A model generated the notes under the pieces. It saw only the letters and a list, made by a program, of their open reading frames with translations, made no database searches and had not been told where the DNA came from. From positions 1 to 42,188 of the forward strand of contig JAILLZ010000096.1 of NCBI GenBank assembly GCA_024692885.1: DNA of 42,188 nt. Direction: 5' to 3'. This document shows positions 34,185 through 42,188 of the stretch, piece after piece; position 1 is the stretch's first letter, and every line of letters starts with the position of its first letter. The position numbers were made by a program, and so were the translations under genes. This DNA is from Lachnospiraceae bacterium. Lineage in GTDB: Bacteria; Bacillota; Clostridia; Lachnospirales; Lachnospiraceae.

Positions 34185-35996
34185 ATGAAAAGTAAGAGGG
34201 AGAAAGTCTTATTCATAGTAGTGGCAATTGCCATAGTTCTGGTGACATTTGTTTTGTCATTTTCAAATGTCTTATACTCTTTTGACAAGATATTCTCGGA
34301 CCCGATTTATCAGGTCCCTTCAAGCACGAACACAAATATAAAAATAATAGGTATAGATGAAAAGACTCTTGCCGAATACGGAGACGTTACCGATTGGTCA
34401 AGACAGGTAACAGCGGACCTTATCACCACTTTGACGGACGATCCGCAGTACGCACCTTCAGTTATCGGACTCGATGTACTTTACATTTCAGAACAGAACG
34501 ATGCCGGTGATGCAGCCCTGGCAGAAGCATGCAAGAGCGCATCTGAAAACGGAACACAGGTTGTTTCCGCAGCAAATCTTGTTTACAAGACCTCTGTCAC
34601 AAGAACGGACGAGGGAACACTTGCGGTAAACAGAAACAACGTTGAGAACATAGAGTATCCATATTCCGGACTTAATGAGAATACATTGGTTGGATTTGCA
34701 AATACCACCCAGGATGTTGACGGATACATCAGATATGCAAAGCTTTCAGAGGAATTTAACGGAGAGAGTATGGATTCTCTTTCCACAGCAGTTTACAAGG
34801 CATATTGCAACAAAAAGGGTGAGACAGCAAATCTTCCTAAAACATACAAAAACAATATTTTCGGTTTTACATTCTCCGGGAAGAGTGGAGGTTACGAGGT
34901 TGTTTCACTTTCCGATGTATTAAGCGGAAATGTTGACAGCAGAGCATTTGCGGGTTCCATCGTTCTCTTTGGTGCATATGCTCCGGGAATGCAGGATGCT
35001 TACAATGTGGCAATCCAAAAAGGTACACAGATGTACGGAGTGGAAATCCATGCAAATATCGTGGAGGCGCTTCTTGAAGGAAAAACTGCAGTGCCTGCAA
35101 ACTTCTGGATTTACACACTTATACTCATTGTCATTGCGCTGATTTTCTATGTAATCTGCGACCATGTGAAGATTGTTCCGGCCACATCGCTTTTGGTGGC
35201 ATTCATCGTACTTAATCTCCTTGCAGGAAAACTCCTGTACATGAGAGGCATCATCATAAATATCATTATACTCCCGATTGTGCTTTTGGCTGTTTATGCT
35301 TACCAGCTCATAACCGGATACCTTGTAGAGTGGTTAAAGAGAAGGCAGACCGTGGAGGCGTTCAAAAAATACGTTGCGCCTCAGGTTGTTGATGAGATTT
35401 CAAAAAAAGGCGAATTCAATATCGTGCTTGGTGGTGAGAACAGAGATATCGCAGTTCTTTTCGTTGATATCCGTGGATTTACACCTATGTCCGAGGGCCT
35501 CGAGCCTGAGCAGGTTGTATCCATATTAAATGAATACTTGAGCCTCACCACAAATTCAATTTTCAAAAACAACGGTACTCTTGATAAATTCGTCGGTGAT
35601 GCAACTATGGCGGTTTTCAATGCACCGTTTGATTTGGACGATTATGTTTACAGAGCTGTATGTACAGCAAGAGATATAGCAGCAGGAAGTGACGAACTCG
35701 AAAAGAAACTCATGGAGAGATTCGGAAAGTCCGTAAGCTTCGGTATCGGAGTAAACTGCGGACCAGCTGTCGTTGGTAATATCGGTTGTGAGTTCAGAAT
35801 GGACTACACAGCCATCGGAGATACGGTTAATACCGCTGCCCGTCTTGAGGCAAACGCAAAGCGCGGACAGATACTTATAAGCGATAAAGTGTTTGAGAGA
35901 GTGAAAGACAGAGTAGAGGTCACTCCTATAGGAGCGATTCCTTTGAAAGGAAAGAGCAACGAAGTATTTGTATATCAGGTGGATAAAGTGCTTTAG
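34185..35996 (+). CDS. CHASE2-domain class III adenylate/guanylate cyclase
   Basis: CHASE2-like extracytoplasmic domain (IKIIGIDEKTLAEYGDVTDWSR...GVEIHANIVEALLEG), three TM helices, cyclase domain (VLFVDIRGFTPMSE, DKFVGDATMAVFNAP, YTAIGDTVNTAARLE). Confidence 0.92.
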   Translation: MKSKREKVLFIVVAIAIVLVTFVLSFSNVLYSFDKIFSDPIYQVPSSTNTNIKIIGIDEKTLAEYGDVTDWSRQVTADLITTLTDDPQYAPSVIGLDVLYISEQNDAGDAALAEACKSASENGTQVVSAANLVYKTSVTRTDEGTLAVNRNNVENIEYPYSGLNENTLVGFANTTQDVDGYIRYAKLSEEFNGESMDSLSTAVYKAYCNKKGETANLPKTYKNNIFGFTFSGKSGGYEVVSLSDVLSGNVDSRAFAGSIVLFGAYAPGMQDAYNVAIQKGTQMYGVEIHANIVEALLEGKTAVPANFWIYTLILIVIALIFYVICDHVKIVPATSLLVAFIVLNLLAGKLLYMRGIIINIIILPIVLLAVYAYQLITGYLVEWLKRRQTVEAFKKYVAPQVVDEISKKGEFNIVLGGENRDIAVLFVDIRGFTPMSEGLEPEQVVSILNEYLSLTTNSIFKNNGTLDKFVGDATMAVFNAPFDLDDYVYRAVCTARDIAAGSDELEKKLMERFGKSVSFGIGVNCGPAVVGNIGCEFRMDYTAIGDTVNTAARLEANAKRGQILISDKVFERVKDRVEVTPIGAIPLKGKSNEVFVYQVDKVL

Positions 35997-36005
35997 CTCA
36001 AACGA

Positions 36006-36827
36006 ATGCCTATGAAAAGAAAGATTCTTATCATACCGGATATAGAAAGAATAGACGAGAGTCTGAAGGTGGCTGAGAAATATGATTTGGCCTTTGAGTA
36101 CAACGACTTCTATATGCCGGACTTGCTTGATGACTCCGCAAGGCTGAAAAAGACGGTGGAGACTTACAAAAGTTTAGACAGGGACAGAAGCAATGACACG
36201 CTTCACGGGGTGTTTTACGACATCACGGTTCACAGCGATGACCCTAAGATAAAACAGATTTCAGAGGACAGAATAAAGAGTTCTTTGGATATAGCTACAG
36301 AGCTTGGAGTGACAGGTGTCATCTTCCACACAAACTATCTGGCAAACTTTAAGGTGGCTTTTTATGAGGATGCCTGGGTAGAGAGAAACGTGGCTTTCTG
36401 GAGCAAACTTGTGAAGGAAACGCCGAATCTCAACATTTACATTGAAAACATGTTTGATGAGGAACCGGGACTTATAGTCAGATTGTTTGAAAGACTCTTT
36501 AATGATGGCATTCTCACACCGGAGGAAAAGAAAAGGATAGGCATATGCTTTGATTATGCCCATGCAAATGCCTTCGGAAATGACATGGATCTTTGGGAAA
36601 ACAGTGTGTTTCCTTATGTGAAACACATGCACATAAATGACAACGACCTCAAGGCGGATCTTCACCAGCCTATGGGAGAAGGAAAAATCGATTGGGCGAG
36701 ATTCAATAGATTTGTTCAGGAAAAAAATATCAATTCCTCAGTTTTGGTGGAGATGAAGAGCATTGAAGGGCAGATAAAATCTTTGGAATTTATGAAAGAG
36801 AATCATATATATCCGTATGATAAATAA
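36006..36827 (+). CDS. Sugar phosphate isomerase/epimerase-like TIM-barrel protein (AP endonuclease 2 family)
   Basis: IYIENMFDE, GICFDYAHANAF, VKHMHINDND, HQPMGEGKIDW. Confidence 0.8.
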   Translation: MPMKRKILIIPDIERIDESLKVAEKYDLAFEYNDFYMPDLLDDSARLKKTVETYKSLDRDRSNDTLHGVFYDITVHSDDPKIKQISEDRIKSSLDIATELGVTGVIFHTNYLANFKVAFYEDAWVERNVAFWSKLVKETPNLNIYIENMFDEEPGLIVRLFERLFNDGILTPEEKKRIGICFDYAHANAFGNDMDLWENSVFPYVKHMHINDNDLKADLHQPMGEGKIDWARFNRFVQEKNINSSVLVEMKSIEGQIKSLEFMKENHIYPYDK

Positions 36828-36892
36828 TTTGAGGGTTTATTTACACACATATAGATGAATGTGATGGAAAGGTATATTACAGGGGGTAGGTT

Positions 36893-38365
36893 ATGTTAGG
36901 TGTTGCCGAACTGAGAGAAATGCTGAATATAGGCATTGAACTCACCACCGAGAAAAATCAGAATCTTCTCTTAAAGAAGATGGTTACGAGCGCCATGGAT
37001 ATCGCGGAATGCGATGCCGGAACTCTGTATCTCTATGTGGATGACAAACTTCAGTTCAAAATAATGAGGACAATCTCTCTTGGAATCAGTCAGGGAGAAG
37101 ACGGAGAAAAAATAGACCTCCCACCTGTTCCTTTAAAAGAGGGAAATGTCTGTGCGTACACAGCTATTCACAGAGAACTTGTAAATATACCGGACGTTTA
37201 CACCAGTGACCGATTCGATTTCAGCGGACCTAAGAATTACGACAAGATTACGGGATACAGAACAGGTTCCATGTTGGTCATTCCTTTGGAGGACTCGGAA
37301 AATGTTCTCGTTGGAGTGCTTCAGCTTATAAATAAGCATGGTTCCAAGATGGATCCTTTCACCGAGGAAGACGAATTTTTGATAAGGTCCTTGGGTTCCA
37401 TGGCAGCCATTTCTCTTTCGGAGAAGATATACCTTACGGAAGTTAAAGAGCAGATGCACAGCTTCGTGCAGGCTTTCGCAACCGCAGTCGACGAAAGAAC
37501 ACCTTACAATGGCTCACACACAAGAAAGGTTACGCAGTATTCCGTTATTTTGGCGGACTATATAAACAAGCTTCACGAAAAGGGTGAAACGGAAGATTAC
37601 TTCAACGAAAACCGCAGGGAACAGCTTGAACTTGCAGCAACCCTTCATGATATAGGAAAGATGATTGTTCCGCTTTCGGTCATGAACAAAGCAACAAGAC
37701 TTGACGATGACCTGCCGAAACTCATAGCGAGATACGAACTTTTGAGTGTCTGCTACGAGAGAGACATGTACAAGGGACGTATCACAAAGGAAGAAAACGA
37801 AGAAATTCAAAAATACATTCAGGAATCTCTTGACTTTATTAAGGAGATAGATTCAGCCGGATTCATGCCGGATGAAAAACTGGAGAGAGTTGCGGATATT
37901 GCCGAGCATAAATACGTAAAGGAGGACGGAACCGTCATTCCGTTCCTTGAAGATAATGAAAAGGAGTGCCTTATGATAAGAAAAGGTACCCTCACCGACG
38001 AGGAGAGAAAGACCATGGAGAGCCATGTTGTCATGACAAAGAAAATCCTCGATCAGGTACATTTCAACAAGAGATATTGCAATGTGGCAAAGTTTGCCGC
38101 AGAGCACCATGAGAAACTCAACGGAAAAGGTTATCCAAACGGTCTTACAGCCGATGAACTTTGTCTTGAATCCAGAATGCTTGCGGTGTGTGATGTGTAT
38201 GACGCCCTCACTTCAAGCGACAGACCATACAAGAAACCTATGCCGAAGGAAAAGGCCTTTGCCATTCTTTACGACATGGTTAAGTACAACGAGCTGGAGG
38301 AGAGACTCGTAAAGTATCTTGAGGAAGCCTTATCTGATCCTGAGGTGGAAGCTTCTGTCAAGTAA
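36893..38365 (+). CDS. GAF-HD-GYP phosphodiesterase-like protein with an insertion in the HD-GYP domain
   Basis: GAF-like N-terminus (LYLYVDDKLQFKIM...GVLQLINKHG); HDIGKMIVPLSVM; HHEKLNGKGYPNGL; VCDVYDALTSSDRPYKK. Confidence 0.88.
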   Translation: MLGVAELREMLNIGIELTTEKNQNLLLKKMVTSAMDIAECDAGTLYLYVDDKLQFKIMRTISLGISQGEDGEKIDLPPVPLKEGNVCAYTAIHRELVNIPDVYTSDRFDFSGPKNYDKITGYRTGSMLVIPLEDSENVLVGVLQLINKHGSKMDPFTEEDEFLIRSLGSMAAISLSEKIYLTEVKEQMHSFVQAFATAVDERTPYNGSHTRKVTQYSVILADYINKLHEKGETEDYFNENRREQLELAATLHDIGKMIVPLSVMNKATRLDDDLPKLIARYELLSVCYERDMYKGRITKEENEEIQKYIQESLDFIKEIDSAGFMPDEKLERVADIAEHKYVKEDGTVIPFLEDNEKECLMIRKGTLTDEERKTMESHVVMTKKILDQVHFNKRYCNVAKFAAEHHEKLNGKGYPNGLTADELCLESRMLAVCDVYDALTSSDRPYKKPMPKEKAFAILYDMVKYNELEERLVKYLEEALSDPEVEASVK

Positions 38366-38378
38366 AGGGGTTTGTTTT

Positions 38379-40123
38379 ATGAGTGTACGTTATCTCAGTG
38401 GGAAGACACTTAAAAGAATAGCGGCAGTAACAGTTGTATTTGCCCTGCTTATTACTTTGCCGGCGGTTGCAGCAAACGGTGCAATTTCATCCAGTTTGAC
38501 TATAAATTATAATTTTGCCGGGGACACGAATATAGTTAAAACTGAACAATTGCAACTCACTTCTTCAAGCGACTCGGAAAATCTGTTAACGGGAAGCTTT
38601 ACGTTGCCTGAAACCCTGGGAGAGGATGCCGACCACTATATTTATCAGTATTCCTGGTCAACCGAAGTTGATGAGACACAGGGATATGAGAGTGTGAATT
38701 ATACCCATTCTGTGCTTAGTGGACTGCCGGGAGAAAGTGATGTTGTCACGGCTGACTTAGGAAACCTTAATGAGCCGTCTACAGCCAATGGGGCCAATCT
38801 CGGTTCAGTGAGCATACATGCGCACCTATACGAGCGTAACGTCGTAAAGCTGAATTATATGAGCGATGATCAACTTCTTGAAACAGAATCGCTCAAACAG
38901 AGTGCAAGCGGTCAGACTGTGTACAATTTTACTGTTACGTCCTCGGTTCCGACATCGGATGCCGGAGCGTTTTACGGATGGAGAGAGGATGAAGAGCCAG
39001 ATGTATTCTACAGAGCCGGAGATACCTTTGCCGCATCAGAAGATTCCCTTTCATGGGTTTCCGGAGAGTGGTATACGGATTCGCAGGATCACAATACCGG
39101 AATCGTAACTCTTAGCGCCGCGTATGGACATACGGAAAAGCAATATATGTGGACGATGAGGGCAATGCAGTGATGGAACCTTCATCGGAAGTGCATATGG
39201 ACGGACAGACTTACAGCATCTCGGCATCTGAGATTACAGGATATGAAAATCCTTATGTTTCCTCCGGAGAACCAAGCGGCACCATGGGAAACGATGACAT
39301 AAATGTTACTTTTACGTACATGCCAAGAACCTACGGTCTCACTGCAAAATACGTGGATGAGAGCGGAAATGAGCTTGCTGAGTCGGTGAGAAGCGATTGC
39401 AAATACAACAAGCAGTATTCGACAAGTGCTAAAGAAATCACGGGCTACACACTGACAGCGACACCTTCAGATGCGACAGGAACCATGCCGGCATCGGATA
39501 AGACTGTCACCTATGTTTACGCAAAGAACAAGTACAAACTCACTGTGAAATATCAGAACGAGGATGGAAAGAACATAAAAGATAAGACTGAGAAGGATGT
39601 TTACTACGGAGACGAGTACTCTGTGGAAAAAGAAAACATTGCCGGTTACATCCTTACTGAGACACCTTCCAATGCACAAGGAACTGTAGGACTTAAAGAT
39701 ATTACGGTAAAGTTTGTGTACAAGCCGAGGACCTACAGCATTACATATGACTTGAACGGAGGAAGCTTAAGTAAGTCAAACCCGGAAACCTACACTGTGG
39801 AGTCGGACAAGATTACACTGAACAACCCTACAAAGGATGGATACGACTTTACCGGATGGACCGGTTCAAACGGGGACGATCCCGATACATCGGTTTCCAT
39901 AAAGAAGGGTTCCACGGGAGATAAAAAATACAAAGCAAACTGGGAAATGGATTCGGACTCAAACGTATCCGGAGAAGGCGGAACAAAGAGCCTTAAAAAG
40001 GGAAAGAAAAACCGTATGGAAAGCGGCAGATGGACTATAACCGGTGATGCAACCATATATAACGGTGATTTGGATTTTTATGTACCGGAGGATATCAGTC
40101 TTACATTTACAGCTGTTAAATAA
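38379..40123 (+). pseudogene. Secreted MucBP/InlB-repeat protein, interrupted by a -1 frame shift near 39136-39141 (two ORFs: 38379-39173 and 39149-40123)
   Basis: Signal peptide LKRIAAVTVVFALLITLPAVAA. Joining frames in the AAAA run gives YGHTEKAIYVDDEGN, which aligns residue for residue with the paralogue YGHYMNVKYVDDQGE. Confidence 0.75.
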
Positions 40124-40167
40124 TAAATGATATTGATGTAAAATGAGAAGAAAAAGAGGAGAGCATT

Positions 40168-41967
40168 ATGGAGGTAAGTTATTTAAGCAAAAGAGGATTA
40201 AAACGTCTTTTGGCATGGCTTATGATTTTTGTCATTGTTTTGTGTATACCGTGTATACCAAAGATGCAAAATGCAAAGGCAGCGACGAATGTCATACTAG
40301 AACTTGGGCTTTCTGTTGGAGGCTTTGATGTTTTATCAACTGAAGTCAGTTTAAGGTATGATTCAACCAACTTTGAGGCGACAGGAAGCTATACGTTTCC
40401 TGCCGAAGTTACGGTTAATGGAAATGAAGCTTTTCCATATGGATCATACAGTATTATGGACGCTGTATTAGGTAATTATCCTATAAATATAACCGAGAGT
40501 AACGTGGACTATGATAATGGCTATGCAGGTGGAGACACATGGGATATTCAATTAATGATTTCGCCGGATAACGCTCAACAAATATCAGAAGGTCTTCATA
40601 TAGGTCATGCGAGCTTTTATGTAAATACCGCTCAATATAAAAACATTGTTACATTGAATTATTATGATCAGGGTGATTATGATGCCGTATTTGCTACAGA
40701 CACAGTAAAACAGTCCAGTCCCAATGCGACAGAATATGTTTTCAATATCATATCAAGCGAGCCAACGACAGAAGACGGTAAATTTATAGCTTGGAAACCA
40801 TATTTATCCGAACAGACAACGGAAGCATATTCAAGTGATTCGAGCAAAGGTAACACACAGTATAGGGCTTCTTCAGCCTCACCTACATGGACGGTCACAT
40901 CCTCTAGTTGGTACGATGAGTCTACCACAGAACCAAGTAGTGCTTCTGTATCTCTCTATGCCAGATATGGTCATTACATGAATGTAAAATATGTGGACGA
41001 TCAGGGCGAGGAGATAAGAACGGCTGACCAGACGCTGTACGAAGACGGCAGCTATTTTGAAATAGAAGTCCCTGAAATAGATGGCTTCGAAGCACCTGAA
41101 TTAAATGAAGATGAAAGATATGGTTACATGGAAGGCGGATCTCAGACCTTAACACTTACATACCTTCCATATGAGTATGAGCTTACAACAAGGTTTGTTG
41201 ATGAGGACGGTAATACGCTTGCCGAGGAGCAGCGAACTCAAGTTAAGTGCAACAGGTCTTATCAGACTACTCCGGTTGAAGTTACAGGTTATTCTGTAAA
41301 GACCACACCGGATAATGCAAGTGGAAAGATGCCTGCATCTAATACTACAGTCACATATGTATACCAGAAAAACAAATACACTGCTACTGTTAAGTATTTA
41401 AACGAAGAAGGCAAAAAAATTCAGGACAATAAAACACAGGAGATAGAGTATGGCGCTTCTTATTCTATCGAAAAAGAAAATGTTGCTGGATATATACTTA
41501 AGGAAACCCCTGATAATGCAAAGGGAACTATGCCAGCAAAAGATATTACCGTAAAGTTTATCTATAAACCTAGAACTTACAATATTACTTATGATTTGAA
41601 CGGAGGAACATTAAGCAAGTCAAATCCGAGCACCTATACGGTTGAGTCGGATAAGATTACGTTAAACAATCCGGAAAGAGAGAACTACACATTTACAGGA
41701 TGGACCGGTTCAAACGGAGATAATCCGGATACATCGGTTTCCATTAAGAAGGGCTCTACCGGAGATAAGAAATACAAAGCAAATTGGGAAGAAGATCCTG
41801 ATTCAAATGTCAGTGGAGAAGGCGGAACAAAGAGCCTTAAAAAGGGAAAGAAAAACCGTATGGGAAGTGGCAGATGGTCAATAACCGGAGACGCAACCAT
41901 TTATAACGGAGATTCGGATTTCTATGTGCCGGAGGATATCAGTCTTACATTCAATGCAGTGCAATAG
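40168..41967 (+). CDS. Secreted MucBP/InlB-repeat (Listeria-Bacteroides repeat) protein
   Basis: Signal peptide LLAWLMIFVIVLCIPCIPKMQNAKA; MucBP-like repeats (VKYVDDQGEEI, TRFVDEDGNTLAEE, VKYLNEEGKKI); ITYDLNGGTLSKSNPSTYTVESDKITLNNP...FTGWTGSNG. Confidence 0.88.
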   Translation: MEVSYLSKRGLKRLLAWLMIFVIVLCIPCIPKMQNAKAATNVILELGLSVGGFDVLSTEVSLRYDSTNFEATGSYTFPAEVTVNGNEAFPYGSYSIMDAVLGNYPINITESNVDYDNGYAGGDTWDIQLMISPDNAQQISEGLHIGHASFYVNTAQYKNIVTLNYYDQGDYDAVFATDTVKQSSPNATEYVFNIISSEPTTEDGKFIAWKPYLSEQTTEAYSSDSSKGNTQYRASSASPTWTVTSSSWYDESTTEPSSASVSLYARYGHYMNVKYVDDQGEEIRTADQTLYEDGSYFEIEVPEIDGFEAPELNEDERYGYMEGGSQTLTLTYLPYEYELTTRFVDEDGNTLAEEQRTQVKCNRSYQTTPVEVTGYSVKTTPDNASGKMPASNTTVTYVYQKNKYTATVKYLNEEGKKIQDNKTQEIEYGASYSIEKENVAGYILKETPDNAKGTMPAKDITVKFIYKPRTYNITYDLNGGTLSKSNPSTYTVESDKITLNNPERENYTFTGWTGSNGDNPDTSVSIKKGSTGDKKYKANWEEDPDSNVSGEGGTKSLKKGKKNRMGSGRWSITGDATIYNGDSDFYVPEDISLTFNAVQ

Positions 41968-41982
41968 AGGGTTTGGGAGATT

Positions 41983-42188
41983 ATGGAGATTGGTTATTCT
42001 AATGCAAGAATTTTAAGACGGGTACTGATATTTGTGGCTATAACGGCAGTGCTTTTGTTCCTGGTTGGGGTGAAAAAAGCAGTTGCCGCCACCACTGTGA
42101 AGATGAACCTTGTGGTTCAGACGACTTCGGGCGAAGAAATATTCAGAGAAGTAGTGCCTTTGTCATACAGTGAGGATACAGGAAAAGC
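41983..42188 (+). CDS. Third member of the secreted repeat-protein family, truncated by the window edge
   Basis: ATG 41983: MEIGYSNARILRRVLIFVAITAVLLFLVGVKKAVAATTVKMNLVVQTTSGEE, signal peptide plus a similar N-terminal start. Absent from the ORF track because it is open-ended. Confidence 0.7.
   Translation, partial: MEIGYSNARILRRVLIFVAITAVLLFLVGVKKAVAATTVKMNLVVQTTSGEEIFREVVPLSYSEDTGK

Noticed and set aside
39149-40123. Independent gene starting at GTG 39149
   Set aside because: No RBS or signal peptide, and it begins mid-MucBP repeat; better explained as the frameshifted continuation of 38379.

Overview
This 42.2 kb window looks like a Clostridia/Lachnospiraceae chromosome (inferred from protein style, codon usage and gene content). 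The left end is the integrase end of an integrated element abutting tRNA-Leu(CAG). The rest is chromosomal and unusually rich in cyclic-nucleotide signalling: a GGDEF(degenerate)-EAL protein, a 7TM HD-GYP-GGDEF protein, a degenerate HD-GYP protein, an HD-GYP protein with an ECF-S-like membrane domain, a membrane HD-GYP protein with a duplicated uncharacterised C-terminal domain, a GAF-HD-GYP protein, a CHASE2 class III cyclase, and a large propeller hybrid histidine kinase with its response regulator. Other content: a domain-permuted GH3 beta-glucosidase, a PPTase, an alpha/beta hydrolase / HxxxDG acyltransferase / zinc-ribbon membrane protein cluster, a UmuC-like polymerase operon, NiaR with a divergent EIIC-like transporter and an intervening palindrome, bioY behind a BirA-type operator, a GPH transporter, and a tandem family of secreted MucBP/InlB-repeat proteins, one of which is frameshifted. 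The least explained structures are noncoding: (i) 10 alternating ACGT-core sites spaced 30-32 bp apart (12021-12314), forming five tandem dyads; (ii) a 236-bp long imperfect inverted repeat with internal hairpins (10982-11217). These two flank the degenerate HD-GYP gene. All calls come from reading the sequence; no database search was run.
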